Source: Candidatus Binataceae bacterium
GTDB taxonomy: Bacteria; Desulfobacterota; Binatia; Binatales; Binataceae
Reading direction: 5' to 3'
DNA length: 55,194 bases
NCBI GenBank assembly: GCA_036495685.1
Contig: DASXMJ010000029.1
Location: 1-55,194, forward strand
Shown: positions 34,132 to 44,257 of the stretch, one piece after another
Numbering within the stretch: the first letter of the stretch is position 1
Layout: each line of letters begins with the position of its first letter
Translations under genes and position numbers: made by a program
The notes under the pieces: model-generated
Databases searched by the model: none
Told to the model about the DNA's origin: nothing
What the model saw: the letters and a program-made list of their open reading frames with translations, nothing else

Positions 34132-36231
34132 CTATGTATCTCGGGAACGAGACCGAGCCAGCGGCAACTCCAACTGCTCCGGGACCCCAGGAGGAAACCG
34201 CGCTGCCAACTCCGCCGCCACGCCAGAATACCTAACGGCTTTTCGCGCGATGCCGGCACTAAGCAAGCCGGGGTCGCCCACAATCACCACCCCGCGGCAG
34301 CAACGGCTTACGGCCGTATACAACAGTTCGCGCGTCAGCACGGGCAAATCGCGCTCCGGAAGCATCACGGCGGCAATATCGAACTCGGAGCCCTGCGCCT
34401 TATGAACCGTTGTCGCATAACCCAGTTCGAGCAGATCACCGAGCATATCGAGGCGAAACACTGCAAGATCGCTCCCTCTAACGAAGACCGCTGCACCGTA
34501 GTGCCTTCCGTCGGAATCGAGCGCATTGACAACTACACCCTGATCGCCGTTGAACAGCGAGCGATCGTAGTCATTGCGCACGACGACTACCGGGTCCCCT
34601 GCGATCATCGGTACTCCGCGTATCGTTTGCCCAGCCCGATTGTGCAACATCTGGCGATGCATGCGCGCGTTGATCGCATCCGAGCCCGACAGCCCCACGC
34701 GCGTCGCACACAAGATCCTGGTTCTGGCGCGGTAGTCGCATAACTGCGTGAGGCTCGTGTGATCCTCGTTGGAAATGGTTTCCTCGCCGATCGCATACTC
34801 ATGGTTCACCAAGGAATCGGTCTCGGCGCCCCCAACGATCTGCTCGCGCTCCCATCGATCCAGGAACTCGTCCAGCCCACCGGGCGGAGCAGGCAGCAGC
34901 TCCACGCCATTGAATTCAATCTCGTCAACCTTCGATCGCAGCTGCGGCGCCAGTTTTCCCCCCGAATTGACCCCCGATGCCAGCGTTTGGTCGCCCGCGT
35001 TGATGCGCCGACATACCTCGACGATGGCAGCGCCGGTCGGGCTACTGCTCGGGGTTCGATAGTTGCGCGACAGTCGTACGCTTGAGTTGGAGAGTGGATG
35101 GACGCGATCAAGCGGCACCAGATCGCGAAACGCCGCACCCGCGGAAACCGACGGCAGTTGATCAACGTCGCCCAGAAATACGAGTTGCGCCTCGGCTGCC
35201 ACTGCTCCGACCAGGCGTTCCATCATCGCGAGGTCGAGCATCGAAGCTTCGTCAACAATCACAGCGCGCGCCGCGATCGGATTGTTGCGATGGTGAAGAA
35301 ATATGCTGCGATCGGGAGAGTAGCCGAGGAGACGATGAACCGTTACGGCATCGGGAGCTGCCGCCAAAAGCTGCTCATCTTCTGCCGATGGAGTGGCAAT
35401 CCGCAGCAGCGACGTTGTCACCGCGTCCCGCAGGCGGAACGCGGCGCGCCCGGTGGGCGCGGCCAGGGTAATTTCGCGTGGCGGCACCTTAAGCCGTGCG
35501 AGCACTCTAAGGATGGCGACCACGATCGACGTCTTGCCGGTGCCAGGTCCACCCGAAATCAGCGCCAACGGAGAGCCCACCGCGGTTCGGACCGCGCTTA
35601 GCTGCTCGGTGGAGAGTTCGATCCGCGCGGCGCCCGCGTAGGCCGGTCGTTCGGTAACATCATCTAGGGCGCGCTCGATGCGCGCCGCCTCCAAAGGCTC
35701 CGCGCGCTTACGCCGCGCCGTAATACTGTCCACCAGCCGCCGTTCGAGGGCGCGTGACCTCGCGTGTAAGATGAACGGCTCTAGAAACAGCAAGGGCGTC
35801 CGATCCAGGTCCGTACGGCTGATTACGTTTGCGACCCGCCGGTTGAGAAGCAGGTCTTCTATCGAACGACGGACTTTCTCGCCTGCGGCCGCGTCGGTCC
35901 CGACCAGTGCACCGAGTAGGTGATGCATCGGCTCGCGAGCGGTCTCACCGGTGACCGGAAAACGGGTGCTGCCCTGGGCAAGTGCGGCCAGGGTCACCAT
36001 GGTCAAGACGATCAACGCGAAGCGCGCGTCATCGTCGAGGTGCGGCTCCAGCGCTGCCAATTCCGACGCCAGATGAACCGCGTCGCGCTCGAGGTTGAGG
36101 TCTCCGACCTTTTCCTCCAGCGCGCGCAGCCGGTTCTCGAGGTCGCCGGTTCGCCCGCCGCCTGAAATCTCAAACCGGCGCCACGCGCCGCGCAAGGCAA
36201 GTCGTTGGTATTTGTCGTGCGCAGCCTCCAT
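34132..36231 (-). CDS. recD: Exodeoxyribonuclease V alpha subunit RecD
   Basis: A 699-residue 5'-3' helicase subunit of RecBCD. The Walker A is ISGGPGTGKTSIV near 226-238, the Walker B-like VDEASMLD follows, the LGDVDQLPSV motif is next, and the C-terminal motif VHKAQGSEFDIAAVMLP is typical of RecD and TraI-like helicases. An N-terminal all-helical region of about 180 residues contacts RecB. It begins seven bases after the recB stop and is the last gene of recC-recB-recD. The complex loads RecA at double-strand breaks. Confidence 0.95.
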   Translation of the reverse strand: MEAAHDKYQRLALRGAWRRFEISGGGRTGDLENRLRALEEKVGDLNLERDAVHLASELAALEPHLDDDARFALIVLTMVTLAALAQGSTRFPVTGETAREPMHHLLGALVGTDAAAGEKVRRSIEDLLLNRRVANVISRTDLDRTPLLFLEPFILHARSRALERRLVDSITARRKRAEPLEAARIERALDDVTERPAYAGAARIELSTEQLSAVRTAVGSPLALISGGPGTGKTSIVVAILRVLARLKVPPREITLAAPTGRAAFRLRDAVTTSLLRIATPSAEDEQLLAAAPDAVTVHRLLGYSPDRSIFLHHRNNPIAARAVIVDEASMLDLAMMERLVGAVAAEAQLVFLGDVDQLPSVSAGAAFRDLVPLDRVHPLSNSSVRLSRNYRTPSSSPTGAAIVEVCRRINAGDQTLASGVNSGGKLAPQLRSKVDEIEFNGVELLPAPPGGLDEFLDRWEREQIVGGAETDSLVNHEYAIGEETISNEDHTSLTQLCDYRARTRILCATRVGLSGSDAINARMHRQMLHNRAGQTIRGVPMIAGDPVVVVRNDYDRSLFNGDQGVVVNALDSDGRHYGAAVFVRGSDLAVFRLDMLGDLLELGYATTVHKAQGSEFDIAAVMLPERDLPVLTRELLYTAVSRCCRGVVIVGDPGLLSAGIARKAVRYSGVAAELAARFPPGVPEQLELPLARSRSRDT

Positions 36232-36238
36232 GCGAAAG

Positions 36239-39200
36239 CTACCCCGCCGTCATCAGATCGCGCTCGTAGTGGAGGATCTCCTCCCAGCTCGGCCGATGAA
36301 AATAAGCCCCCGCGCGGCCGTCGCCATCCGGCTTCAGGCCACGCAGAAAGACATAGACCAGGCCGCCAAACCGCTCTTCGTACTCGCTGCGCTCGCGAAT
36401 CCGCAGCAAGCGGACAATTCCCACCGTGTAGATGCGTGCCTGAAGCAAATAGTGATCGGAGACGTGGGCCGCGATGGTCGCCGGATCGTAGGAAGGCAGG
36501 AGGTCGCTCTTCCAATCCGCAAAATAGGTCCGATCGCGAAAGCGGAAGACGAAGTCCACGAATCCGACCAGCAACCCGCGCTCGATGGTCCACTCGCCGC
36601 GGCTGCCGAGACCCAGTAGCGGATGGTCTGGTGCCGGAATCGGAAAGGTAAACTCCATCTCGCGAGCGCCCTCGCAATTCACCAACGCCGGAACGGTTTC
36701 GTTGCCCAGCGCCAGCGGCGAGCGCAACGCGTTAAATACAATCTGCGCTCCCCGAGCGAGCCCGGCCTCGGCCTGCGACACCTGATGGCGGCGCGCAGTC
36801 GCGGCGATTGTCTCTCGCACCTCAGTCGTCGCCATCCAGGTCTCGAGGTCGGGCGCGTTGGCCAGCGCGCGCAGGTCGAGCTGTTCGATTACTTCGTGCA
36901 GAAAAATTCCCACCGCTCGACCGCTCGCCAGGTCGTCACGAAACGGGGGCTCGGCCGCCGCCGGGTCGACGTCATATTTGAAAATCGATGGATCGGCCTG
37001 GTAAGCGAGTGTGGCCCGCCGCTGCAGGGAGGTGTAGGAATCAATAGAAAGTGCGCGGTGACGAGCTACGATCTCGCGAAGCGATCGCGCCAGCCGATGA
37101 TCCTGGTCGTCGCTCAGTAACCTCTCGGGTACCCCCTGGAAGCCGGCGCCGTTGCTGTTCGCCAACTCCTCATCCGTTTGTTGCGCACCGCCCGCGCGCA
37201 GCGGAACTATCTCGACCAGCTTCGCAAACCGGCTGCCAGATTCGCCCTCAGCGCCGGCGAGCGTGATAAGTCGCTCGTTCAACTTGCGATAGTAGCCGTC
37301 AAGCTTGCGCAGAGTCGCATCCGGCGGAAACATTGCCAGGTAAAGTTTCTTTCTCGCGCGAGTTAGAGCGACATAGAGCAGCCTTTCGTTTTCGGCGCGT
37401 TCTTCATTTGCGAGCTGCTCCTTTGCTGCATTTCGGGCAGACGGTCCGGCAATTACCTGTCTTTCCCCATTGGTGTGGAAGACCGACACCCGGTCACGTT
37501 GTGGCGGCGCGTGCGCATATCCGCCGAACAGCACCACGATGTCGGCTTGGAGGCCCTTAGCTTTGTGCACCGTCACTATCTGGACAGCATCGCGCTCGCT
37601 TTCGAGCCGCTGAACGCCGGGACTTTCGCCGGGCGGTAGATCGTCCCCATCGACCCAGCTCGCGAGCATCTGAATCAGGTCGAAAAGGTCGGGTGCGGCT
37701 AAGAGCGCTCTCTCCACAAGGATTTCGAAAACATGCTCGTAATTGGTCAGCTCTCTCTGGGAATCCGCCAGCAGCAACTCGCGCGCTGCCATACCGCTCT
37801 CATGGAGCATTGCGCTGAAGAGCTCCGCGAACCGTCGCTCATCCCCGAGCGTTTTCCATTGCAGCAACCGCGCCATCAGCGGATGAGCCGGGTCTACTTC
37901 TTCGAGACCCGGCAGATCGCGCAGCGCCACGCCGAAAAACGGTGTCGACCAAGCCTTGAGCCGATGGGAGCGCCGGTGCGGTTCCGCGACGGCGCGCAGC
38001 ACGTCGAGAATGTGCCCCGCCTCGCGGGTCTTGAATAGACCATCCTGCTTGTAGAATGCGTATGGGACACCGGCCTCGCGCAGGTACCCGGCAATCTCGC
38101 GGCTTTCCATCAAGGTGCGGGTCAGCACGAAAACATCGGGCGCGCTTTGGGGAGTCTGGCCAGTGCCCTCAGGTGGCGTTTCGTCGAACAGATTCTTCAA
38201 ACTCGCAGCGATTTTTCTGCCGAGCATTGCACGGTAACGTCGCGCCGCCAGCTTCGCGCCCGGAGGCAGGATGAAGATCGAGATCGGTTTTATAGGAGGT
38301 GGGTGTCCGCCCGTCGGAGAGGAACCGCACGTGACCGGACGGTCGTAGCGGATGTCGCCGTCGACAAAGAAAGCCGGCGCGGGAGTGGGCTCAAAAATCA
38401 GATTAACAGCATCTATCGCGTCGGCCGTCGAGCGGAAGTTCTCAACCAATGGAACGAAAGCGGCGCCGTGCTTTTCCAGCAACTCGGTTTTCGCTTTCAG
38501 GTAGGTAAAAACGTCCGCATCGCGAAAACCATAGATTGCCTGCTTCGGATCGCCAACTACCAGCAACCGAGTGCCGACACCTTCGACGAAGATCCTGCGA
38601 AAGATGCGCCATTGAAGATCGTCGGTGTCCTGGAATTCATCGACCAGTCCGACGCGGAATCGTTCGCGTAGGATCGTCGCCAGCCGGGCACCGTGGGGTC
38701 CATCGAGCGCCGACCATAGCCAGCGCGGCATATCGCCGAAGTCGATGACTCCGCGTTCGCGCTTGATGCGATCGAGCCGCCGCGCGACCGGAGGAAGAAA
38801 ACAATCGATGATGCGCGCTTCAAGGGGCACAGCGAACTGCATCCGCCCAAGGGCATTGAGGAGTCGCCGGGTCTCCGGCGACAGACCGGGCGAGTGCTCC
38901 AACGCGGCAATCCGCCTGAGCGCCTGAGCATCAAGGTCGCGGCGCAGACGCGACGTATCGTGGGCTGAACGTTTGATCGCCTCGGCGATCGTTTCGAGAT
39001 CCAAGGACGCCGCGCCTTTCGCCCGGGGGCGCAATTCGTGCCTGAGCCGCGAATAATCGAAACTTGCCACGAGTTCGTCGGCAGCGGCGGAGTTTCGCAC
39101 CGACGCGCCCGAATCGAGATAGTGGCGCTCATTGGCATCGAACAGCAGGGCTTCCAACCGATCGCTGCCGCGATCGTCGGCCAGCCATTCCTCGAGCAGC

Positions 39201-39691
39201 GGGCCTATCCACTCGTCCGCCGCGAAGTGTTCGCGCAGCTCGGAGCGGAACGCCTCGTGAAACATCGTTCGCGCATCCGCAACTTCGAGCTGCAGACGGG
39301 TACCGCTCAGAAGCGCAAAATCGGCCAGCGTCCGATGGCAAAAGCCATGGATCGTGTGAATCGGTGCGCGTTCGAAGGAAAAGAGCGCCCGCTCCAGCCG
39401 TCCCGCCTTCTCGAGATCGAGCGGTACCCATGCTCCTAAATCCGCCTCCACTTCAGCACGGAGCGGTTTCTCGATTGTCGCGCGGATGCGCGCGCGCAAT
39501 TCGCTGGCCGCTTTCTCGGTGAAGGTCACCGCCAGGATTTGGTCGAGACGAGTGTCCGAGTTGAGCAGAATCTCGACCACCAGGTGTTCGATGGCGAAGG
39601 TTTTTCCGGTCCCGGCGCTGGCCTCAATGACGCAATGGCCGTCCAGGGGAACCTGCTCGACGATATCGGGACGCCAGTAGTAGCGGTTCAT
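36239..39691 (-). CDS. recB: Exodeoxyribonuclease V beta subunit RecB
   Basis: A 1150-residue superfamily 1 helicase-nuclease. Walker A is EASAGTGKTFAIE near the start, Walker B is VDEFQDTDDLQWRIF, and motifs GDPKQAIYGFRDAD, VTVHKAKGLQAD and YVALTRARKKLYL follow. The C-terminal nuclease is complete: His in GIFLHEVIEQLD, Asp in LVGFVDFVFR and the Asp-x-Lys motif in YFADWKSD. The RecB/RecD complex unwinds and cuts until it meets Chi, which is read by RecC. The ATG at 39691 shares one base with the recC stop (TGATG). A GTG one codon earlier (39694) is also in frame. Confidence 0.96.
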   Translation of the reverse strand: MNRYYWRPDIVEQVPLDGHCVIEASAGTGKTFAIEHLVVEILLNSDTRLDQILAVTFTEKAASELRARIRATIEKPLRAEVEADLGAWVPLDLEKAGRLERALFSFERAPIHTIHGFCHRTLADFALLSGTRLQLEVADARTMFHEAFRSELREHFAADEWIGPLLEEWLADDRGSDRLEALLFDANERHYLDSGASVRNSAAADELVASFDYSRLRHELRPRAKGAASLDLETIAEAIKRSAHDTSRLRRDLDAQALRRIAALEHSPGLSPETRRLLNALGRMQFAVPLEARIIDCFLPPVARRLDRIKRERGVIDFGDMPRWLWSALDGPHGARLATILRERFRVGLVDEFQDTDDLQWRIFRRIFVEGVGTRLLVVGDPKQAIYGFRDADVFTYLKAKTELLEKHGAAFVPLVENFRSTADAIDAVNLIFEPTPAPAFFVDGDIRYDRPVTCGSSPTGGHPPPIKPISIFILPPGAKLAARRYRAMLGRKIAASLKNLFDETPPEGTGQTPQSAPDVFVLTRTLMESREIAGYLREAGVPYAFYKQDGLFKTREAGHILDVLRAVAEPHRRSHRLKAWSTPFFGVALRDLPGLEEVDPAHPLMARLLQWKTLGDERRFAELFSAMLHESGMAARELLLADSQRELTNYEHVFEILVERALLAAPDLFDLIQMLASWVDGDDLPPGESPGVQRLESERDAVQIVTVHKAKGLQADIVVLFGGYAHAPPQRDRVSVFHTNGERQVIAGPSARNAAKEQLANEERAENERLLYVALTRARKKLYLAMFPPDATLRKLDGYYRKLNERLITLAGAEGESGSRFAKLVEIVPLRAGGAQQTDEELANSNGAGFQGVPERLLSDDQDHRLARSLREIVARHRALSIDSYTSLQRRATLAYQADPSIFKYDVDPAAAEPPFRDDLASGRAVGIFLHEVIEQLDLRALANAPDLETWMATTEVRETIAATARRHQVSQAEAGLARGAQIVFNALRSPLALGNETVPALVNCEGAREMEFTFPIPAPDHPLLGLGSRGEWTIERGLLVGFVDFVFRFRDRTYFADWKSDLLPSYDPATIAAHVSDHYLLQARIYTVGIVRLLRIRERSEYEERFGGLVYVFLRGLKPDGDGRAGAYFHRPSWEEILHYERDLMTAG

Positions 39692-42600
39692 CACCCGTCG
39701 TCCCGGTCTTCGAAAATCGCCTCGACTGGACCGAAACGCCGTCCAATGATGGCGACGACCTCGCGTTCATCCGGCGGTTCATAGTCGCGAGCGTTGCGGA
39801 CCGGGCCGTAGTCCGAGGCGCAGGAACCGAGCCCTTCGCGGACATTGTCGATTCGGTCGAGCGCGTCCTTGCCGCCCCGGATCGCGCGGCGAGCCTCTGC
39901 GACCGCCTCGATAGGGAGGAAATAGTCGTGAGCACGGGTTATCATTTCGCCGACTAGTTGCACGAGATACTCGCGTGCCGCGTCGGGCTCCGGCATGCGC
40001 AGCTCCCTGCTCCAAAAAGCCGCCTTACTTGAAGTTCGTGCAGGATCGCCGAGCACCAGCGCCTTGAACTTCTTCGCGACCGGCTCCCCGGCGGCGCGCA
40101 GCGCGATTGCCGCGATGAACAGCTCGAGAAAGTCTTGCGGTTTCGGCTTGGAGCGCGTGACCAGGCGTAGCGAACAGTCGAGCGCCGGCGAAAATGCACC
40201 CAGCGATCCATGCAGATTTACTTTGCGGACCAACACGCTCCCCCCGCGAGCGGTGGCGCAAACATCAAGACGTAACGGCGACAAGACCCGGTCCGCCCGG
40301 GAAGATTCGGTGCCGCGGCCCATCCTGAAAACTCGCCATTCGCCCAGGTCGCGGCGCTCGGCATCTAGTTCGCGGCACCATCGCGCGAAACGCTCGCAAT
40401 CTGCCTCGATCGCAGCGTCGGCGAAGGGCCCGGCCGGAGCGGCGCCCTTCATTTGCGCCGTGGCGATTGCTCCTCGGTATGCGTCTATGAAGAGTTCCGG
40501 TTTACCCCGGGCAGTCCAGAATGCTTCGCGCAGAATCAGGGCATGATCGAGTCTCGACAACGCGATTGGCTCGTCGCTCGCATCTTCTGGCGGACCGTCG
40601 TCCTCGACCATACCCAAGGCATACCTTGCCGCGCCCTGGAGGGGGCACTCGAGGAAACGCCGTACCGCGGCCAGGGGTAAGTCGAGCTCGTCGGCGTTGG
40701 GTGCGGATTTAACCGGCAATTCGAACAATCCCAGACTCCCTGCCAGACGTGCGCGTACGCCCGGGCCAAGTCTTTCCAGGAGCGCATCTCGGGGGGGCAG
40801 GATTTGGTCGCGAGAACCTAGGGCCAAGTGCTCGCGCAGTCGACGCATCCGGGCACCGCAGCGTGCTGCCGGATCGAAACTCACGAGGTCGCGAGGCGCA
40901 CCGGAATCCGGCCGCGCGACGGGCGCCAGGTCGGGAAAGTAGTCGGGGTCGTTGCTGCTTACGGGATGAGAGGTCGTCAGCTCGCCGAGTTGCTCTGGAC
41001 CGTCCAGGTAGCCCTGCAGGATAGATTGAAGTTCACGCACCGTGGTGGAACGCTCGAGTCGGTCTCCCGTCTGTGGATCGCGCTCGACCCATGAAAAAAC
41101 AATTCGCTCGCGTGCCGCCAGAATCGATTCGAGGAATAAATAACGATCGCGCTCTGGCGGACTGATGTCACCCGGGTGGCGGCGCGCAAGCCGCAGGTCG
41201 CTCGGATCGCGACGATCTCGCTCCGGAAAGGTCGCCTCGTTCATGCCCACTACGAAGATCGCCCGAAACGGCAGGGCCCGAAGCGTCCCAAGCGAGCCGG
41301 CTGCGACACCACGACCCGAAAACCCGCCTTGCCGGGCGGCGCGCTCGGAGAGCGATGCGCTTACGAACGAATGGGCGACCTCATAGCCGACCCGATCGGT
41401 CCTAAGGCAGCGCATCGCCTGGAGAATTTCCAGACATTGGTCGCGAAACGACTGATCTTCGGGAGCGCTGGCCCGAACATACGTGCCGATGAGTTCGGCG
41501 AGCAGTACCGCCCAATCCGACAGCGAGAGGCGATGCGATCGGATCTCGCGGGTGTCGGCCAAAAGGGTCCGTGCGGTCTTGAGAAAGCGCGCCGCCGCCG
41601 GGACCTCCTCCTGCAGCAGCGTTAACGGCAGCAAAGCACCCGACTCGCTTTGATATAGATTGTGACCTTCGCCCAGGCTGCCCTCCATAAAGGCGCCCAA
41701 AGTAATACGCGTCAGGGCCTGATCCCATTGAAAGAGGTTGGCCGGCACATAAGTGTCGGCAAGATCGCTCGCATCCACCCCGAAGAAAACTCCCAGCTCC
41801 TCGCACCACGCGCTCAGGCGATCGATATCCAGCTCGCCTTGGGCGCCGGCAATCACAGGGTGAGTCAGGAGGCGCAGGATTTCCGCGCGCGTCGCTCGCC
41901 CGAGCGGGAACTTAAGCAGCAGCGCGATCGCCTCCGCCGCGCGGCTTTGGTAAGAACGCCGCCCGGCTACTTCAACTGGAATCGCGAACTGCGACGCGAA
42001 CACGCTTTCGATCTGCGGCAGATAAGCATCGGCCACCGCATCCGGAACCAGAACCGCCGTCTCGTGGAACCGCACCGGCGAGTTGGCCGTTCCTTCCGCA
42101 TCGGAAACCAGCCGGAGAATTTCGTTGGCGATGATTTCTACTTCGCGCCGGAGCCCGGGCGCGCCGATGAAGCGAATACTCTTGGGCCGGAGTTCTGACC
42201 TCGTCTTTCGGTGGTCGGGGTCGCTACCCGCGCGGACCAAAATGTCTTCTTGCAAACGTGCAAGAAGTGATGCGCCCGTGGCATGGGTAAAGTGCGGCTG
42301 AAAATCGCATTGCGTCAGTTCGTTGAGCATCCGGATGTATTCGCGACCCGGCCGTCCCCACAGCTGAAGCGCCCGCGAGTCGCTCGGCGTTGCGAGCTCA
42401 AAGGGGTCGTCGCCATCCTCGAGCGCGGTACTGACTTTCTCCGCGCGGTGATGCCAGGTCGAAGCACGGGCCGCCGCAGAATCATCGACGTCTTCCCAAA
42501 ACTCCATGCACGGGTTCACCGCATACACCAAAAGGTCGGTGAGTCTGCCCATGCGCGCGAAGATTTCCAGGAAAACACGGCCCGGCGATGCCAGACCGAA

Positions 42601-43260
42601 AATCTGCAGTGCGGGCGGAAGCACGTCCCGCAGGCGATTATCGGGTATCGCCGCGAGCGCCTGCGGGAGAAGCATCCACCGATGCGCGGCGTCAAAGGCC
42701 CAGGGGGCGCGCGCGGCTCCCTCGCGGTCGAACACTATGGTCCACAGCGTTCGCTCCCAGAGCTCTTCGTCCGACCTTGCGGGCGAACTGCCCGAGTTCC
42801 AAGCGCGGAGCATCCCGCTTCGCGAAATCGAATACTCCTGGAACAGGTGCGCTACCCGGCCGGCCAGCTCGAAGAGCCGCAGTTCCCCTAAAGCGTCATT
42901 GGCGGGGTTGGCCGCCGCAAGGTACTCGCGAACCGCTCGCAAGGCGTCGTCGTCGCGCTGCGCTTCGCTGCGCAGGCACTCGAATAGGGCGACCTGCAGC
43001 TGCGGAACTTCGAGCACCCGAATACTTGGGTCGGCCTGCTCTGCAATGCTGGCCAGATAACGGCGCAGGAATGGGAACGCGAGGTTTGCCGCGACTCCGA
43101 GCCGCTCCGCGATGCCATATTTCGCGAATTGCTCGATCGCGCGGCTGGGAACCATAATTGGCAGCGTCGCGAGCGGATCCCGCCGCTGATGAAGCTCAAC
43201 CGCCCGCGCCAGCGGCCCAAGCAGATTTTCAAAGCAATTCGCGTAGTGGAGCTGAAGCAT
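39691..43260 (-). CDS. recC: Exodeoxyribonuclease V gamma subunit RecC
   Basis: A 1189-residue inactive helicase-nuclease relative that recognises Chi and splits the strands in the RecBCD complex. The N-terminus (NCFENLLGPLARAV then LPIMVPSRAIEQF) and the central GVAAGSLGTLRALPFRAIFVVGMNEATFPERDRRDPSDL block, here named only by its ends, are RecC-typical. Length fits RecC (about 1100-1200). As expected, the nuclease metal ligands of RecB are missing. It starts the recC-recB-recD operon; recB is translationally coupled to it. The Chi sequence of this organism cannot be read from the protein. Confidence 0.94.
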   Translation of the reverse strand: MLQLHYANCFENLLGPLARAVELHQRRDPLATLPIMVPSRAIEQFAKYGIAERLGVAANLAFPFLRRYLASIAEQADPSIRVLEVPQLQVALFECLRSEAQRDDDALRAVREYLAAANPANDALGELRLFELAGRVAHLFQEYSISRSGMLRAWNSGSSPARSDEELWERTLWTIVFDREGAARAPWAFDAAHRWMLLPQALAAIPDNRLRDVLPPALQIFGLASPGRVFLEIFARMGRLTDLLVYAVNPCMEFWEDVDDSAAARASTWHHRAEKVSTALEDGDDPFELATPSDSRALQLWGRPGREYIRMLNELTQCDFQPHFTHATGASLLARLQEDILVRAGSDPDHRKTRSELRPKSIRFIGAPGLRREVEIIANEILRLVSDAEGTANSPVRFHETAVLVPDAVADAYLPQIESVFASQFAIPVEVAGRRSYQSRAAEAIALLLKFPLGRATRAEILRLLTHPVIAGAQGELDIDRLSAWCEELGVFFGVDASDLADTYVPANLFQWDQALTRITLGAFMEGSLGEGHNLYQSESGALLPLTLLQEEVPAAARFLKTARTLLADTREIRSHRLSLSDWAVLLAELIGTYVRASAPEDQSFRDQCLEILQAMRCLRTDRVGYEVAHSFVSASLSERAARQGGFSGRGVAAGSLGTLRALPFRAIFVVGMNEATFPERDRRDPSDLRLARRHPGDISPPERDRYLFLESILAARERIVFSWVERDPQTGDRLERSTTVRELQSILQGYLDGPEQLGELTTSHPVSSNDPDYFPDLAPVARPDSGAPRDLVSFDPAARCGARMRRLREHLALGSRDQILPPRDALLERLGPGVRARLAGSLGLFELPVKSAPNADELDLPLAAVRRFLECPLQGAARYALGMVEDDGPPEDASDEPIALSRLDHALILREAFWTARGKPELFIDAYRGAIATAQMKGAAPAGPFADAAIEADCERFARWCRELDAERRDLGEWRVFRMGRGTESSRADRVLSPLRLDVCATARGGSVLVRKVNLHGSLGAFSPALDCSLRLVTRSKPKPQDFLELFIAAIALRAAGEPVAKKFKALVLGDPARTSSKAAFWSRELRMPEPDAAREYLVQLVGEMITRAHDYFLPIEAVAEARRAIRGGKDALDRIDNVREGLGSCASDYGPVRNARDYEPPDEREVVAIIGRRFGPVEAIFEDRDDG

Positions 43261-43289
43261 CGTCGCATCCGTCGCGCGGCCGCGACGGT

Positions 43290-44096
43290 CTAGCGTTTGC
43301 CGAGAATCCTTTCGCGGTAGGCACGGGCGGCCGCGCGCGATTCCTCCTCGCCCAGGGTCGACATCAGCACGTCGCCGTCGGCGTACGGAGTGAGACCGGC
43401 GCTCGCCGCGCGGGTCACCGCGTTCACGTGTTCCTTGGTTATCGCCACCGGCACGGAAGGTTTGGCGATCAATTCGCGGGCTAGCTCTTCGACCTCAGTC
43501 ACGAGCCGGGCCAGCGGGACCACGCGATTGACGAACCCCAAAGCCTTTGCCTCCGCCGCGCCGAAGCGCCGGCACGTCATGACCAATTCTTTGGTCATGG
43601 CCGGCCCGATTTCCCGCACCAGGCGTGGAATTCCACCCCACGAAAGCGGCAGCCCGAGATCGATTTCCGGAATGAAGAACCACGCGTCTTCCGCCACTAC
43701 GCGAAGATCGCATACCGCGGTGAGCACCACGCCACCGCCGACCGCGTAGCCTTGCACCTGAGCGATGGTTACCGCGCGCATCTGCTCGAGCGCGTCGGCG
43801 GCGCGCAGTCCATATTGCCCGGCCTCGCGCCTAAACAACCAACTCTTCTCGCTGCCCAGCTGCCCAGCCGCGGGCGGATCTTTTAGATCCGCGCCGGCGC
43901 AGAATGCGCGCCCCACACCGCTCATGATGACGACCCGCAGATCGTGATGGGTATCGAACCAGCGGGCCGCCTCGGCCAGTTCCTGAAGCATCGCGGCGCC
44001 GATCGCATTCAATCGGTCCGGTCGATTGAGCGTGAGCCGCCCGAGGGGGCCTTCGACCTCGGCTTTAATCGTCTGAAATTCGTGAGTATCCATCAT
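43290..44096 (-). CDS. Enoyl-CoA hydratase/isomerase family protein
   Basis: A 268-residue crotonase-fold protein. The oxyanion-hole loops are GRAFCAGADLKDP and VQGYAVGGGVVLTAVCDLRV. After these comes IPEIDLGLPLSWGGIPRLVRE, where the usual catalytic Glu positions are changed (LPLSWGG), so hydration is not certain. It could be an isomerase, thioesterase-like or dehalogenase-like member. ATG 44096 or ATG 44093 is the start; AAGG lies just upstream and fits the second slightly better. It stands alone downstream of divergent GNAT at 44258 and before recC. Confidence 0.87.
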   Translation of the reverse strand: MMDTHEFQTIKAEVEGPLGRLTLNRPDRLNAIGAAMLQELAEAARWFDTHHDLRVVIMSGVGRAFCAGADLKDPPAAGQLGSEKSWLFRREAGQYGLRAADALEQMRAVTIAQVQGYAVGGGVVLTAVCDLRVVAEDAWFFIPEIDLGLPLSWGGIPRLVREIGPAMTKELVMTCRRFGAAEAKALGFVNRVVPLARLVTEVEELARELIAKPSVPVAITKEHVNAVTRAASAGLTPYADGDVLMSTLGEEESRAAARAYRERILGKR

Positions 44097-44257
44097 GTAC
44101 CTTTGGATGAATGGTTTTCTCTAAATATGCGCCCCCGCGACCAGGTACAACCGCCCACCATAACCTTCCGCCCCTTTGCGCGGTTAGCTTACGTGATGAC
44201 GTCGTCCGGTCCCCATTGTACGCTTGCCCCCGAGCCTTTGGACGGAGGTGCCCTGGG

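Noticed and set aside
36012..36677. Antisense frame across the recB/recD junction and similar long frames opposite recB, recC and the VOC genes
   Set aside because: They are complements of strongly supported genes, as expected in GC-rich DNA, and contain no recognisable domains.
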